Source of the DNA: Bacillus sp. FJAT-25509
GTDB taxonomy: Bacteria > Bacillota > Bacilli > Bacillales > Bacillaceae_G
DNA: 64,000 nucleotides
Assembly (NCBI RefSeq): GCF_001420605.1
Contig: NZ_LJIZ01000032.1
Span: 62,001 to 126,000, forward strand
Direction of reading: 5' to 3'
The position numbers and the translations under genes were made by a program. This document shows, one piece after another, positions 16,540 through 26,938 of this stretch. Each line of letters starts with the position of its first letter. The first letter of the stretch is position 1. A model generated the notes under the pieces. The model did not search any database. It was not told where the DNA came from and worked only from the letters and a program-made list of their open reading frames with translations.

Positions 16540-17370
16540 TTGTTTAAGAAGCGAAAAAGAATCCTACCTGGATTTGGATTAACGTTTGGATTTTCAATAT
16601 TATATATAAGCTTTTTTATTTTTCTTCCGGTATCGATGCTGTTCTTACATTCTTTCGATATAGGTTGGTCTAAATTTATAAAAATCGTGAGTGAACATAG
16701 AGTACTAATGTCTTATAAAGTAAGTTTTGGAACTGCCTTTATTGCTGCGATTATTAACGCTGTTTTTGGTTTATTAGTAGCTTGGGTGCTTGTACGTTAT
16801 CGTTTTCCTGGAAAACGAATTGTAGATGCATTCATTGATTTACCTTTTGCATTACCGACTGCAGTTGCTGGTATTACTTTAACAACATTGTATTCTCCTG
16901 ATGGATGGGTTGGAAAATTTTTCTCTTTCAAAATTGCTTATACACCACTCGGGATTATTATAGCTCTTACATTTATTGGTTTACCATTCGTAGTAAGAAT
17001 GGTTCAACCTGTTCTTGAAAATTTTCAAAAAGATGTTGAGGAAGCAGCGGCAAGTCTAGGTGCAAGTCGTTTTCAAATTTTTTGGAAGGTAATTTTTCCA
17101 GGGATTTTACCAGCATTATTGACAGGATTTTCTTTAGCATTCGCAAGATCATTAGGGGAATATGGGTCAGTCGTGTTTATTTCGGGAAATATGCCAATGA
17201 AAACTGAAATTACTCCATTGTTAATTATGACAAAATTGGAGCAATATGATTACTCGGGTGCAACTGCACTTGCAATTGTGTTATTAGTAACTTCTTTCTT
17301 ACTCTTATTGATCATTAGTATTTTCCAGAGATACGCAAATCGTGCTTTTGTTCAAGGGGGTAAGGGTTAA
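16540..17370 (+). CDS. cysT: Sulfate ABC transporter permease CysT
   Basis: First membrane permease of the sulfate/thiosulfate importer: 276 residues and six predicted helices. It has the binding-protein-dependent transport loop EEAAASLGASRFQIFWKVIFPGILPAL, whose EAA...G motif contacts the CysA ATPase. Family motifs include DLPFALPTAVAG and ARSLGEYGSVVFISGN. Translation starts at TTG ten bases after AAGGAGG. The 107-bp gap after sbp contains another AAGGAGG (16450-16456) followed by a 10-codon frame, and a weak hairpin. It is followed 2 bp later by cysW. Confidence 0.93.
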   Translation: MFKKRKRILPGFGLTFGFSILYISFFIFLPVSMLFLHSFDIGWSKFIKIVSEHRVLMSYKVSFGTAFIAAIINAVFGLLVAWVLVRYRFPGKRIVDAFIDLPFALPTAVAGITLTTLYSPDGWVGKFFSFKIAYTPLGIIIALTFIGLPFVVRMVQPVLENFQKDVEEAAASLGASRFQIFWKVIFPGILPALLTGFSLAFARSLGEYGSVVFISGNMPMKTEITPLLIMTKLEQYDYSGATALAIVLLVTSFLLLLIISIFQRYANRAFVQGGKG

Positions 17371-17372
17371 AA

Positions 17373-18254
17373 ATGGAAAGAGAATTTAAGATTGAGAGAA
17401 AAATAGAAATGAATGCTAGTACTGAGAAAAGAGCAAAATTGAGCGTCAATACTATTCCGATTATTTTAATCAGTATTGTCATACTTTTTTTAGCGCTATT
17501 TTTATTTCTTCCTTTAGTTTCAATTTTTATAAAGGCTTTACAAGATGGTTTTGGAGTTTATAAAGAAACGATTGTAAATGATGAAACATTGGCAGCAATT
17601 AAATTGACGTTTTTAGTAACGATTATTACGTTACCACTTAATGCCATTTTTGGCGTTTCGATTGCGTGGGCTACAACGAAATTTAATTTTAAAGGGAAAA
17701 ATATATTAGTAACTCTAATTGAATTACCTTTTGCAGTGTCGCCGGTTGTTGCAGGATTTTTATTTGTTCTTTTATTTAGTCCGAATAATGGAGTTTTTGG
17801 TGGTTGGTTAAAGGAACATAATATGAAAATCATTTTTTCAACCCCAGGAATTGTTTTAGCAACAATATTTGTCACATTGCCTTTTGTAGCGAAAGAATTA
17901 ATTGCGCTTATGCAGGCAACAGGGAGTGCTGAAGAAGAGGCTGCACTAACTTTAGGTGCGAACGGATGGCATATTTTTTGGAAGGTGACACTCCCGAAAA
18001 TTAAATGGGGACTTTTGTATGGCGTAATATTATGTAATGCAAGAGCGGTTGGAGAGTTTGGTGCTGTATCAGTTGTATCTGGACATATTCGTGGAGAAAC
18101 AATTACAATGCCACTTCATATTGAAAATTTGTATAATGAGTACCAATTTCCACAGGCATATACAGTTGCATCACTTATGTCCATTTTTGCGATACTGACA
18201 TTAGTTATTAAAAATATAATTGAATGGAAAGTTCAAAAGGAAGAGAAACAATAG
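17373..18254 (+). CDS. cysW: Sulfate ABC transporter permease CysW
   Basis: Second permease subunit, 293 residues and six predicted helices, pairing with CysT in the membrane. The EAA loop is [20 protein letters not shown], and [17 protein letters not shown] matches CysW. The chosen ATG follows GGGGGTAAGGG, giving a polar N-terminal extension of about 25 residues; an ATG 12 codons downstream is possible but lacks a better site. It overlaps nothing and is followed 11 bp later by cysA. All four transporter genes form one unit. Confidence 0.92.
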   Translation: MEREFKIERKIEMNASTEKRAKLSVNTIPIILISIVILFLALFLFLPLVSIFIKALQDGFGVYKETIVNDETLAAIKLTFLVTIITLPLNAIFGVSIAWATTKFNFKGKNILVTLIELPFAVSPVVAGFLFVLLFSPNNGVFGGWLKEHNMKIIFSTPGIVLATIFVTLPFVAKELIALMQATGSAEEEAALTLGANGWHIFWKVTLPKIKWGLLYGVILCNARAVGEFGAVSVVSGHIRGETITMPLHIENLYNEYQFPQAYTVASLMSIFAILTLVIKNIIEWKVQKEEKQ

Positions 18255-18265
18255 GAGAGGATTGT

Positions 18266-19348
18266 ATGTCAATTAAAGTTTCAAATGTAATAAAAAGCTA
18301 TGATAATGAAACTGCCTTAAAAGGAATTGATTTAAATATAAAAAAAGGGGAATTGGTTGCTTTATTAGGTCCATCTGGGTCGGGTAAAACAACATTGTTA
18401 AGAATAATTGCCGGTTTAGAAAATCCAGACTTGGGTGAAATATTTTTTGAAGATCAGGATGTAGCAAATGTGCAAGTAAAAGAAAGAAATGTAGGATTTG
18501 TATTCCAGCATTATGCTTTATTTCAGCACATGACTGTTTTTGATAATATTGCATTTGGTTTAAAAGTTAGACCAAGAGCTACACGTCCTTTAAAAAGAAA
18601 AATTCATGAGAAAGTGATGGAATTGCTATCATTAGTAAAATTAGAAAGCTTTGCTAATCGATTTCCTTCTCAATTATCTGGTGGACAAAGACAACGTGTT
18701 GCATTAGCTAGAGCATTAGCTGTTGAACCAAGTGTATTATTATTAGATGAGCCATTTGGGGCATTAGATGCAAAAGTTCGAAAAGATTTAAGAAGATGGT
18801 TACGTAAACTCCATGATGAAATTCATATTACCAGTATATTCGTAACACATGATCAAGAGGAAGCGCTTGAAGTTGCAGATCGAGTTGTCATTATGAATGG
18901 CGGGAAGATCGAACAAATTGGAACACCGGAAGAAGTTTATCATACGCCAGCAAGTCCGTTTGTTTATGATTTTCTTGGCAAAGTCAATTTATTTCATGGA
19001 AGGATCAATAAGGGTAACTTAATAAGTGGTGGATTAGAAATCCCATTACCAGAATTAGATGAACAAGAACATAAAGAACATAAAGAAGTTACGGGTTATG
19101 TTCGTCCTCATCAAATTACAATCGAAAAATTTGAAACAAATCAAACTTCGATCAGTGCAATCGTAACCCATATTCATGCTGTAGGACCGATCGTGTATGT
19201 GGAAGTCCTTCGGGAGGATACAAAAGATTATGTTGAAATCGAACTCATGAATGAATTATTCTACGAACTAAATATTCAACTTGGAGAAAGGGTATTTGTT
19301 CGTCCTAATGAATTGAAGGTATTTATTCCTCAGGATTATTCGATTTGA
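18266..19348 (+). CDS. cysA: Sulfate ABC transporter, ATP-binding protein CysA
   Basis: ATPase subunit energising the sulfate importer, 360 residues. It has Walker [10 protein letters not shown] (about 35-43), signature LSGGQRQR, Walker [12 protein letters not shown], the H-loop FVTHDQEEA, and a C-terminal TOBE-like regulatory domain ([10 protein letters not shown]). The start is the ATG at 18266 after AGGAGAGG. A longer in-frame reading begins inside cysW and is not needed. The gene ends the transporter cluster before a terminator shared with ispG. Confidence 0.94.
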   Translation: MSIKVSNVIKSYDNETALKGIDLNIKKGELVALLGPSGSGKTTLLRIIAGLENPDLGEIFFEDQDVANVQVKERNVGFVFQHYALFQHMTVFDNIAFGLKVRPRATRPLKRKIHEKVMELLSLVKLESFANRFPSQLSGGQRQRVALARALAVEPSVLLLDEPFGALDAKVRKDLRRWLRKLHDEIHITSIFVTHDQEEALEVADRVVIMNGGKIEQIGTPEEVYHTPASPFVYDFLGKVNLFHGRINKGNLISGGLEIPLPELDEQEHKEHKEVTGYVRPHQITIEKFETNQTSISAIVTHIHAVGPIVYVEVLREDTKDYVEIELMNELFYELNIQLGERVFVRPNELKVFIPQDYSI

Positions 19349-19367
19349 TAAGATAGGAAAAGAATAA

Positions 19368-19401
19368 AAAAAGGTTAAGGAGCAGTGTCCTTAACCTTTT
19401 T
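19368..19401. terminator. Bidirectional terminator between cysA and ispG
   Basis: A perfect 14-bp stem (19368-19381 with 19388-19401) has an A-run at its base on the left and a T-run on the right, serving both convergent genes. Confidence 0.92.
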
Positions 19402-19408
19402 GTTATTA

Positions 19409-20509
19409 TTAACCTTTTGCTGCTTCTAGTTCAGCTAGTTTTTCTTTTGCAATAATGTCGATTTCGCGTTTTAGTTCTTCTACCATAGTTGCTTCTGGAA
19501 CTTTACGAACGATTTCTCCATGGCGGAATAGTAATCCTTCACCACGTGCTCCAGCAATACCGATGTCTGCTTCACGCGCCTCACCAGGACCGTTTACTGC
19601 ACATCCTAGTACGGCAACTTTAATTGGTACTTTTAGTGTTGAAATGTATTCTTCAACATCATTTGCAATACTAATTAAGTCAATTTCAATTCGGCCACAT
19701 GTAGGGCATGAAATTAATGTTGCAGCGTTTGAAGATAAACCGAAAGACTTAAGTAATTCTCTTGCAACTTTTACTTCTTCAACCGGATCTGCGCTTAATG
19801 AGATACGCATTGTATTTCCGATTCCTTTACTAATGATTGCACCTAAACCAGCGGCACTCTTAACTGTACCAGCAAACAAAGTACCTGATTCAGTAATACC
19901 TAAATGTAAAGGATAATCGAAAGCTTTTGAAGCTTTTTCATAAGCTTCGATTGCTAGGTTTACATCTGATGCTTTCATCGATACGATGATGTCATGGAAA
20001 TCTAAATCCTCAAGAATTTTAATGTGATGTAATGCACTTTCAACCATTCCATCAGCAGTTGGGTAACCATATTTCTCTAAGATTCGTTTTTCTAATGAAC
20101 CAGCATTAACACCGATACGAATAGGAATTCCTTTAGCTTTAGCAGCATTTACTACTGCTTCAACTTTTTCTTTACGACCGATATTACCTGGATTAATTCT
20201 AATTTTATCTACTCCGCCTTCAATTGCTTTTAAGGCTAATTTATAATCAAAGTGTATATCTGCAACAAGAGGTATGTTAATTTGTTTTTTAATATCAGCG
20301 ATTGCATTTGCAGCTCTTTCGTCTGGTACTGCAACTCGAACAATCTGACATCCAGCTTCTTCAAGTCGTTTAATTTCTGCAACTGTTGCTTCAACATCGT
20401 GTGTTTTTGTTGTTGTCATACTTTGGATTGAAATTTCATTTGCTCCACCAACAACTACATTACCAACTTTAACTGCACGTGTTTTACTTCTATGTGTAAT
20501 TTCGTTCAC
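19409..20509 (-). CDS. ispG: 4-hydroxy-3-methylbut-2-en-1-yl diphosphate synthase
   Basis: IspG (GcpE) converts methylerythritol cyclodiphosphate to HMBPP, the step before IspH. The 366-residue protein has an N-terminal TIM barrel and a C-terminal iron-sulfur domain. The [4Fe-4S] ligands are visible as SCPTCGR and [10 protein letters not shown], the latter also containing the fourth ligand, a conserved Glu. The start is GTG with AAGGAG ten bases upstream. It stands alone between two terminator regions. B. subtilis ispG (yqfY) precedes yqfZ in the same way. Confidence 0.97.
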   Translation of the reverse strand: MNEITHRSKTRAVKVGNVVVGGANEISIQSMTTTKTHDVEATVAEIKRLEEAGCQIVRVAVPDERAANAIADIKKQINIPLVADIHFDYKLALKAIEGGVDKIRINPGNIGRKEKVEAVVNAAKAKGIPIRIGVNAGSLEKRILEKYGYPTADGMVESALHHIKILEDLDFHDIIVSMKASDVNLAIEAYEKASKAFDYPLHLGITESGTLFAGTVKSAAGLGAIISKGIGNTMRISLSADPVEEVKVARELLKSFGLSSNAATLISCPTCGRIEIDLISIANDVEEYISTLKVPIKVAVLGCAVNGPGEAREADIGIAGARGEGLLFRHGEIVRKVPEATMVEELKREIDIIAKEKLAELEAAKG

Positions 20510-20626
20510 GAGTAACTCGCTCCTTCAAAAATAACTTTATTTCTATTTTGTATAAATCTACATTATCATATTTTCTTCATGATTACTCATTTTATCAACT
20601 GGTTCTAAAGAAATATATCACAAATT

Positions 20627-20959
20627 TTATTTTTGTGAAGAGTAAATTGGGAATTTATATGATTTTCCACTTTGAATTTTAGTAGGTGAAAGTCCATTAT
20701 TTAATGCACTAAAATCTTTTGTAATTTGGCTGATTGGCTGGTTAAAATCAGGGTTAAGATTTTCGATAATACCTAAAACAGTGTCACCGTTTTTGACTTG
20801 AATTTTTTCATATTTTGGAAGTGAGGTTGATTTTTTTTCTGATTTTGTTGCTTTTGCTACTGTAGCAATATGTTTAGTGGGGATCGTCCCTACTTGAAGG
20901 TCAAAGAATATTATATATGCAAGCAATAAAGAACCAAGTAAAAAAGCTATTTTTTTCAT
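20627..20959 (-). CDS. yqfZ: YqfZ, LysM-domain exported protein
   Basis: A 110-residue protein with one N-terminal hydrophobic segment (about residues 4-22), acting as signal or anchor, and a basic linker. A C-terminal LysM-like domain (about 50-105) includes YEKIQVKNGDTVLGI and GLSPTKIQSGKSYKFP. LysM domains bind peptidoglycan, so a role at the cell wall or spore envelope is likely but unproven. The ATG follows AAAGGAGTG. It lies upstream of ispG on the same strand, matching B. subtilis yqfZ. Confidence 0.85.
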   Translation of the reverse strand: MKKIAFLLGSLLLAYIIFFDLQVGTIPTKHIATVAKATKSEKKSTSLPKYEKIQVKNGDTVLGIIENLNPDFNQPISQITKDFSALNNGLSPTKIQSGKSYKFPIYSSQK

Positions 20960-21040
20960 TAATAATCACTCCTTTTGTAGACTATATGCTTGTCCACAAC
21001 GAATATTCCTATTAGGAGCTTGGAATAAAAAATTTAAAAC

Positions 21041-21067
21041 AAAAAAAAGAAGTGTGCAACACACTTC
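21041..21067 (-). terminator. Terminator after the DUF1189 gene
   Basis: On the minus strand a perfect 8-bp stem with a 3-nt loop (21067-21049) is followed by eight T residues. Confidence 0.92.
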
Positions 21068-21075
21068 AGTAAACA

Positions 21076-21834
21076 TTATTTTTTAGAAGGTAAGTTTTTA
21101 ATTGTTAATGTGTACATACCAGCTGTTATTAAAATAAAAATTAAAGTTTGGAATGGGATATTTATTTTCAATAATCCTAGCAATAAATAGATAATTGTAG
21201 GTAATGTTAAGCTATATGAAACCATTGCAAAGCGTTGTCTAAAAGGCAAATGCTTAGTCGACTTAAATAAAGCTGTTAAAAACGCTAATAATGTAGCAAC
21301 TATAAATATGAAGATACAAGAACCTAAATAAAATAGGAAAAATAATGCGATTAAGAATACTGGAAGAGCTTCTTTTATACTTTTAATAAATTTTGAAACT
21401 TGCGTTTTGTGTATTTCTTTAGATTTTAATGAAGGATAAGGATAATCTTGTTCGCCTTTATCATTTTTAATAACTAGTCTATTCTTTAATACAACAAATG
21501 CATACTGTTCGTTTTTTAATTTTGAAGGTATAACTGTTTCATTTGGATAAAAAGCATATTTATATTCACCGATATTTCGTTCAAACGGCGTATTGTCGTT
21601 AATTGTTAAAGATCCTTTGTTTAAAGAAATCGACTGAATATTATCTTTAAGCAAGTCAGAAACATTGTTGACCTGAAGCTTCACATCTTTTACTAATGAA
21701 AAGAATCCCGGAAGAGTATATAAAATTGCTAGTAGGAAAAGAAAAAAGATTGTTTTACCGATTTTTTGGAGTCTATATCTTGATATTGTTTTTGGAGAGT
21801 ATAAACTAAACCAAAATTGTTTAAATATATTCAT
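21076..21834 (-). CDS. yqgB: DUF1189 family membrane protein, YqgB-like
   Basis: A 252-residue membrane protein of the DUF1189 family, function unknown. The start NIFKQFWFSLYSPKTISRYR is typical. One helix (about 28-48) is followed by an extracytoplasmic domain of about 110 residues containing NDNTPFERNIGEYKY, then a bundle of four C-terminal helices. The ATG follows a usable but modest ribosome binding site (AAAGGATGAG). It is probably monocistronic, with a strong terminator. The gene name is transferred from B. subtilis gene order and is less sure than the family. Confidence 0.75.
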   Translation of the reverse strand: MNIFKQFWFSLYSPKTISRYRLQKIGKTIFFLFLLAILYTLPGFFSLVKDVKLQVNNVSDLLKDNIQSISLNKGSLTINDNTPFERNIGEYKYAFYPNETVIPSKLKNEQYAFVVLKNRLVIKNDKGEQDYPYPSLKSKEIHKTQVSKFIKSIKEALPVFLIALFFLFYLGSCIFIFIVATLLAFLTALFKSTKHLPFRQRFAMVSYSLTLPTIIYLLLGLLKINIPFQTLIFILITAGMYTLTIKNLPSKK

Positions 21835-22088
21835 AAACTCATCCTTTCTTATTATTGTTATTTCACTTCCCGAAATTTATTATGTAACTTTCGGGCTATT
21901 TTGTATATTATAATCTTTTTTTGGAAATTGAATATTAAACTTTAATTAAAATGATAAGAGTAAATAAGAAGAGAATGACAATGGTTTAAGGATTGAATTT
22001 ATGTTTGGCTTTAAATATCGTTAAAACAATTTATTTTCAATAAAAAATAGTTAATATAAATTAATAATGAAAAAAATAATAAAAAGTG
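21835..22088. other. Intergenic region before the tRNA cluster
   Basis: This AT-rich DNA carries the start region of the DUF1189 gene. A 7-bp hairpin (CCCGAAA at 21869-21875 with TTTCGGG at 21889-21895) would lie in its 5' leader. I see no gene. Confidence 0.4.
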
Positions 22089-22117
22089 TTGACGTTTAGT
22101 TTGAAACATGATAAATT
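22089..22117 (+). promoter_or_regulatory. Promoter of the tRNA cluster
   Basis: TTGACG (22089-22094) and TAAATT (22112-22117) are 17 bp apart, placing the start about 24 bases before tRNA-Asn. Confidence 0.7.
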
Positions 22118-22147
22118 AAATATTGTCTTAAGGACAACGTGAATTAT

Positions 22148-22222
22148 TCCGCAGTAGCTCAGTGGTAGAGCACTCGGCTGTTAACCGAGTGGTCGTAGGT
22201 TCGAACCCTACCTGCGGAGCCA
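22148..22222 (+). tRNA. tRNA-Asn (GTT)
   Basis: A complete cloverleaf of 75 nt with encoded CCA. The acceptor arms TCCGCAG and CTGCGGA pair perfectly, discriminator G, anticodon GTT in loop CTGTTAA, and T-loop TTCGAAC are normal. First of three tRNA genes under one promoter. Confidence 0.97.
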
Positions 22223-22234
22223 TTTTTATAGTTT

Positions 22235-22311
22235 GGCGGTGTAGCTCAGCTGGCTAGAGCGTACGGTTCATACCCGTGAGGTCGTGGGTTCGACTCCCTC
22301 CGCCGCTACCA
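22235..22311 (+). tRNA. tRNA-Met (CAT), elongator type
   Basis: A 77-nt cloverleaf with encoded CCA and anticodon CAT in loop TTCATAC. The acceptor stem GGCGGTG/CGCCGCT contains two G-U pairs as in Bacillus elongator tRNA-Met, and lacks the 1-72 mismatch of initiator tRNA. The T-stem GTGGG/CCCTC has one T-T mismatch at its second pair, which is unusual. Confidence 0.93.
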
Positions 22312-22323
22312 ATATTTTATTAT

Positions 22324-22413
22324 GGAGTAATACCCAAGTCCGGCTGAAGGGATCGGTCTTGAAAACCGACAGGGGTGTAACAGCCCGCGGGGGTTCGAAT
22401 CCCTCTTACTCCT
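22324..22413 (+). tRNA. tRNA-Ser (TGA)
   Basis: A class II tRNA of about 90 nt with a long variable arm and anticodon TGA in loop CTTGAAA. The acceptor arms GGAGTAA and TTACTCC pair fully. The next base is T where serine tRNAs normally have G73, and no CCA is encoded, so CCA must be added enzymatically. It is otherwise intact. Confidence 0.9.
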
Positions 22414-22422
22414 TAATTAGTG

Positions 22423-22457
22423 AAAAAGTCTTCAACTATAATGTTGAAGACTTTTTT
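22423..22457 (+). terminator. Terminator of the tRNA cluster
   Basis: A perfect 14-bp stem (22423-22436 with 22443-22456) ends in a six-T run, 10 bases after tRNA-Ser. Confidence 0.92.
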
Positions 22458-22649
22458 CGTTTTGGTTATTAAATTAACAAATGATGAGTTTAAATCTTCG
22501 ATAATCCACTTCGCTTAATCAGAATTTTTCTTCCAAAAATTAATCTTTTTTACTTTCTTTCCCTTTTCTCAAGCATTACTATTGAAATCTTTCAGTTTAT
22601 TTGATAACTTTAAATTGAAATTCACTATTATCTTTGGGAGGAAATAAAA

Positions 22650-23258
22650 ATGTCAAAATTTGAATTACCACAATTACCTTATGCTTATGATGCATTAGAG
22701 CCACACTTTGATAAAGAAACAATGAATATTCACCACACTCGTCACCACAATACATATGTAACAAACTTAAACGCTGCTTTAGAAGGTAAAGAAGTAGCTG
22801 CTTCTTCAATTGAAGAATTAATTTCAAACTTAGATGCACTTCCAGAAGGTATCCGTACAGCTGTACGTAACAATGGTGGTGGACATGCTAACCATAGCTT
22901 ATTCTGGACTTTATTAACTCCAGAAGGCACTGGCACTCCAGTTGGTGAAGTTGCTGAAGCAATTAACGCTAAATTCGGTAGCTTAGATGAGTTAAAAGCT
23001 GCGTTCACTCAAGCTGCATTAACTCGTTTCGGTTCTGGTTGGGCTTGGTTAGTAGTAAACAATGGTGAGTTAGAAGTGACTAGCACAGCTAACCAAGATT
23101 CACCATTAATGGAAGGCAAAACTCCAATCTTAGGTTTAGATGTATGGGAGCATGCTTACTACTTAAACTACCAAAACAAACGCCCTGACTACGTTGGTGC
23201 ATTCTGGAATTTAGTAAACTGGGATAAAGTAGAAGAATTATACCAAGCTGCTAAATAA
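22650..23258 (+). CDS. sodA: Superoxide dismutase, manganese type
   Basis: A cytosolic Fe/Mn-family superoxide dismutase of 202 residues that converts superoxide to peroxide and oxygen. The four metal ligands lie in [20 protein letters not shown] and DVWEHAYY (Asp and His). The residues around GHANHSLFW and [16 protein letters not shown] favour manganese. The ATG follows GGGAGG. Codon use looks like that of a highly expressed gene. It is followed by a palindromic terminator and appears monocistronic, matching sodA (yqgD) in B. subtilis. Confidence 0.97.
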   Translation: MSKFELPQLPYAYDALEPHFDKETMNIHHTRHHNTYVTNLNAALEGKEVAASSIEELISNLDALPEGIRTAVRNNGGGHANHSLFWTLLTPEGTGTPVGEVAEAINAKFGSLDELKAAFTQAALTRFGSGWAWLVVNNGELEVTSTANQDSPLMEGKTPILGLDVWEHAYYLNYQNKRPDYVGAFWNLVNWDKVEELYQAAK

Positions 23259-23271
23259 TTTATAAAAAATG

Positions 23272-23306
23272 AACACTACTTAATTAATTAAGTAGTGTTT
23301 TTTTAT
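23272..23306 (+). terminator. Terminator after sodA
   Basis: A perfect 28-bp palindrome (23272-23299) runs into a T-run. Confidence 0.9.
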
Positions 23307-23371
23307 GTTTAAAAAAGGATAAATTTTCATTTACTCGGAAAACTAGTTCATGAGACAAAGGAGAGTTTATT

Positions 23372-24589
23372 ATGAGTAAGTGGAAATTTTTATTAGGTGA
23401 CGTAGATTTAAATAAAGACTTAATTCTTTTACTGAGTGTAGGTGGATTGTTTACTTTAGCGACAGCTTTATCTAGCACATTTGTAAATGTTTATTTATGG
23501 AAGCAATCAAATAATTATTTACCAATTGCTTCTTATCAATTTTCGATTGCGTTTTTTCAAGCTCTTACATTCATAATTACAGGTAGATTAGCTAAAACAA
23601 TCGATCGGGTTGTCATTTTAAGAGTGGGAATTTCTTTTTTGGCAGTATTCTATATAGTTGTTTTACTATTTGAAACGAAAACATTATTAGCAACAATTAT
23701 GATTGGAGCAATTTTGGGAATTGGGAATGGCTGTTATTATTTAGCGTTTAATTTATTAACATTTGAAGTAACAGAACCAGAAACTAGACAATTTTTTAAT
23801 GGTTTTTTAGGTCTAATTAATTCTTTTACGGGAATGCTTGGCCCCTTTATAGCTGGAGCGATTATTTCTTCAATGATAGGAAACAAAGGTTATCATTTTG
23901 TGTTCCTCGCTGCAGTCATTTTATTTGTATGTGCAGTTGTCTTAAGTTGTTTCTTAGTTAAAAGGGAACTTGATAGTGAGTTCAATATTAAGCGCGTCAT
24001 TCTAGAAAGAAAACTAAATGAAAATTGGCGAAAAGTTACACATGCTAATTTCTTTCAAGGGATTCGTGAAGGGATTTTTATGTTTGTTATTTCGATTTAT
24101 ATTTTCTTATCTACAGGAAGTGAATTCGCATTAGGGAAATATGGATTAATTACATCGTTAATTAGCTTTATTACCTATTATATTGTTACAAGAATTATAA
24201 AAGAAAATTTTAGAATGAAAGCGATCTTTATTGGTGGTTTACTTTTATTCAGCGCTGTTTTTGTAATCGCTTTTAAAGTTACTTTTCCATTATTAATAAT
24301 TTATGGTGCAATAATTTCTTTGGCATATCCAATCATTTTAGTACCTTACTTATCTTTAACATATGATATAATAGGAAAATCGTATAAGGCCAGGGAATAT
24401 AGAGTGGAATATATCGTAATACGTGAAGTGTATTTAAATAGTGGTAGAATGTTTTCAATTGCAGTTTTCATTGTATGTACTAAATTATTTCCACCAGAAC
24501 AATTTATTCCTATATTAATGTGTATATTTGGTGCAGGACACTTTTTGGTCTATTTCGTAATGAGGGACTTAGAATATGAACATGCTTAA
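23372..24589 (+). CDS. yqgE: MFS transporter YqgE
   Basis: A major facilitator superfamily membrane protein, 405 residues, with 12 predicted helices split by a central cytosolic loop (about residues 190-230). The N-terminus has the Bacillus YqgE pattern DLILLLSVGGLFTLATALSS, and its place between sodA and pbpA matches. The substrate is unknown. The ATG follows AAAGGAGAG. Only a weak hairpin (near 24620-24640) lies before pbpA, so some readthrough is possible. Confidence 0.88.
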   Translation: MSKWKFLLGDVDLNKDLILLLSVGGLFTLATALSSTFVNVYLWKQSNNYLPIASYQFSIAFFQALTFIITGRLAKTIDRVVILRVGISFLAVFYIVVLLFETKTLLATIMIGAILGIGNGCYYLAFNLLTFEVTEPETRQFFNGFLGLINSFTGMLGPFIAGAIISSMIGNKGYHFVFLAAVILFVCAVVLSCFLVKRELDSEFNIKRVILERKLNENWRKVTHANFFQGIREGIFMFVISIYIFLSTGSEFALGKYGLITSLISFITYYIVTRIIKENFRMKAIFIGGLLLFSAVFVIAFKVTFPLLIIYGAIISLAYPIILVPYLSLTYDIIGKSYKAREYRVEYIVIREVYLNSGRMFSIAVFIVCTKLFPPEQFIPILMCIFGAGHFLVYFVMRDLEYEHA

Positions 24590-24691
24590 GTATTGTCACT
24601 AAATTGTCAAAAACTTAGCAGTGATTCTTTTTCCGAATCATTAAAATATTAATATGTAGAATTAGTAATTGTAGAAAAAAGAGGAGAGAAA

Positions 24692-26860
24692 ATGAATAAG
24701 CCTAAGAAATATAAAATCACATTACCCACACGACTAAATACACTATTTTTTCTTGTGTTTGTCTTATTTTCTTTTTTAATTCTAAGATTAGGTGTCGTAC
24801 AAATTGTAAAAGGTGAAGACTATAAATTAGAATTAGAACGTACAGAAAATATGACCGTCGATCAAGCTGTACCAAGGGGAAAAATTTTAGATCGTTACGG
24901 AAAGGTTGTAGTAGATAATACGCCTTTACGTACAATTACGTACACTAGAAAAAAAGGAACATCTTCAAGTGAGTTATTAACAATGGCTACAAAGTTAAAA
25001 AGTTATCTTAAGATGCCAACTAATAAAATAACTGAACGAGATCGAAAAGATTTTTGGTTATTAAACAATCCTGAAGATGCAAAAAATCTAGTATCAAAAG
25101 AAGAAGATAAAACACTAAAAGCTCAATATAAAGATGATGACGCTTCTTACAATAAAGCTTACTATAATTTACAGCTTGATAAAATTACAGCAGATGAAAT
25201 GAATTCATTTAATGCAAATGAACTGCAAATACTTGCAATTTACAAGCAAATGAGTGCTGGTTATGCACTAACTCCACAAACGATTAAAAGTGAGGGAGTT
25301 ACTGAAAAAGAATATGCAACAGTTAGTGAACATTTGGACGATCTTCCAGGTGTAGATGTAACGACAAATTGGGAAAGAAAATATGTTTATGGTGATACAT
25401 TCCGAACAATTTTAGGTAATATTACTTCTGAAAAAGAAGGTTTACCTGCTCAAAATGTAGATTATTATTTAGCACGTGGTTATGATCGTAATGATCGTGT
25501 AGGAAAAAGTTATATCGAAAAGCAATATGAAGATGTTTTACGTGGTACAAAAGGTAAGGCACAAAATGTTATTGATTCAAATGGCAATGTTGTTGATACG
25601 AAAGTGATTACAGAAGGGGAACCTGGAAGTGATTTAATGCTATCAATTGATATTGAACTTCAAGGTAAGGTTGATAAAATAATAAAAGATAGGCTTTTAC
25701 AAGCAAAAGCAACGTCAAATGGTCGATATTTGGACCGTGCATTTGTTACGATGATTAACCCGAAAACGGGTGAAGTTTTAGCAATGTCAGGAAAGCAAAT
25801 TGTTAAAGACAAAAAGACAGGAAAAAATAAAGTTGTAGATTACGCAACTGGAAATCTTACTTCATCTTATGAGATGGGTTCAACTGTAAAAGGTGCAACT
25901 CTTTTAACTGGTTATCAAACTGGGGCAATTACTCCAGGACAAAGGCAATTCGATACACCGATTAAAATTGCAAGTACACCAGTAAAAGCGTCATATAAAA
26001 ACTTCGGATGGATTAATGATTTAGATGCTCTAAAGTATTCATCAAACGTTTATATGTTCCGAACAGCTATGGCTATTGGACATGCACATTACGTAGAGAA
26101 TAAGCCTTTAAATATCGACGTAAAAGCGTTTGATACATTCCGAAACAGTTTCAGTCAATTCGGGCTTGGTGTTAAAACTGGAATTGATTTACCAAATGAA
26201 GCAATTGGATTTAAAGGTGTAGACAAAAGCCCAGGTTTCCTACTAGATATGGCGATTGGGCAATATGATACTTATACACCACTTCAATTAGCTCAATATG
26301 TATCTACAATCGCAAATGGAGGTTACAGAATTCAACCACATGTTGCGAAAGAATTGAGACAACCTTCAATCGGCGAAGATACTGGTGTCATTAAACAAGA
26401 AATTAAACCTAAAGTATTAAACCGTATTGATATGAAACAATCATACATCGATCATGTTAAACAAGGTTTAATCAAAGTATATAATGAGACTGGTGGTACT
26501 GCTCACAAATACTTTACAGGTGTAGACTATAAAATAGCCGGTAAAACAGGTACAGCACAATCCGTATACGACGGTCCAGATCGTAAAAAATACAATGGAC
26601 CAGTAAAAACTTATAATGAAACATTGATGGGATATGCTCCATATGATGATCCCGAAATTGCCTTTGTAGTAGTAGTTCCTTGGTTACAAACTGACCAAGC
26701 GCCAGTAAATAAATACATTGGCCGAGATATTATGGATGAATACTTTAAATTGAAAAAAGAAAGACAATCAATTTATAATGACGAACCAAAAGACATTTTA
26801 GATAACCAAGACAATCAAGGCACTCAAGATAATCAAAACACTCAAAATAGTAATCAATAA
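24692..26860 (+). CDS. pbpA: Penicillin-binding protein 2A (class B transpeptidase)
   Basis: A monofunctional DD-transpeptidase of 722 residues that cross-links peptidoglycan in the lateral wall, outside the membrane. An N-terminal anchor helix (about 17-40) is followed by the dimerisation domain with RGKILDRYG, then the penicillin-binding domain. The active-site motifs are S397-T-V-K400, S450-S-N452 and K618-T-G620. The C-terminal 25 residues are a repetitive Asp/Asn/Gln tail. The ATG follows AGAGGAGAG. It corresponds to B. subtilis PbpA (YqgF, 716 residues), with a strong terminator downstream. Confidence 0.95.
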   Translation: MNKPKKYKITLPTRLNTLFFLVFVLFSFLILRLGVVQIVKGEDYKLELERTENMTVDQAVPRGKILDRYGKVVVDNTPLRTITYTRKKGTSSSELLTMATKLKSYLKMPTNKITERDRKDFWLLNNPEDAKNLVSKEEDKTLKAQYKDDDASYNKAYYNLQLDKITADEMNSFNANELQILAIYKQMSAGYALTPQTIKSEGVTEKEYATVSEHLDDLPGVDVTTNWERKYVYGDTFRTILGNITSEKEGLPAQNVDYYLARGYDRNDRVGKSYIEKQYEDVLRGTKGKAQNVIDSNGNVVDTKVITEGEPGSDLMLSIDIELQGKVDKIIKDRLLQAKATSNGRYLDRAFVTMINPKTGEVLAMSGKQIVKDKKTGKNKVVDYATGNLTSSYEMGSTVKGATLLTGYQTGAITPGQRQFDTPIKIASTPVKASYKNFGWINDLDALKYSSNVYMFRTAMAIGHAHYVENKPLNIDVKAFDTFRNSFSQFGLGVKTGIDLPNEAIGFKGVDKSPGFLLDMAIGQYDTYTPLQLAQYVSTIANGGYRIQPHVAKELRQPSIGEDTGVIKQEIKPKVLNRIDMKQSYIDHVKQGLIKVYNETGGTAHKYFTGVDYKIAGKTGTAQSVYDGPDRKKYNGPVKTYNETLMGYAPYDDPEIAFVVVVPWLQTDQAPVNKYIGRDIMDEYFKLKKERQSIYNDEPKDILDNQDNQGTQDNQNTQNSNQ

Positions 26861-26861
26861 G

Positions 26862-26893
26862 AAGAGAAGGGGTTAAACCCTTCTCTTTTTTAT
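26862..26893 (+). terminator. Terminator after pbpA
   Basis: A 10-bp stem (26862-26871 with 26878-26887) runs into a T-run right after the stop codon. Confidence 0.9.
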
Positions 26894-26938
26894 TTGGAAA
26901 ACTCCTTTTTTACACCTTTCCTTCAGCTTCTGAACTTA

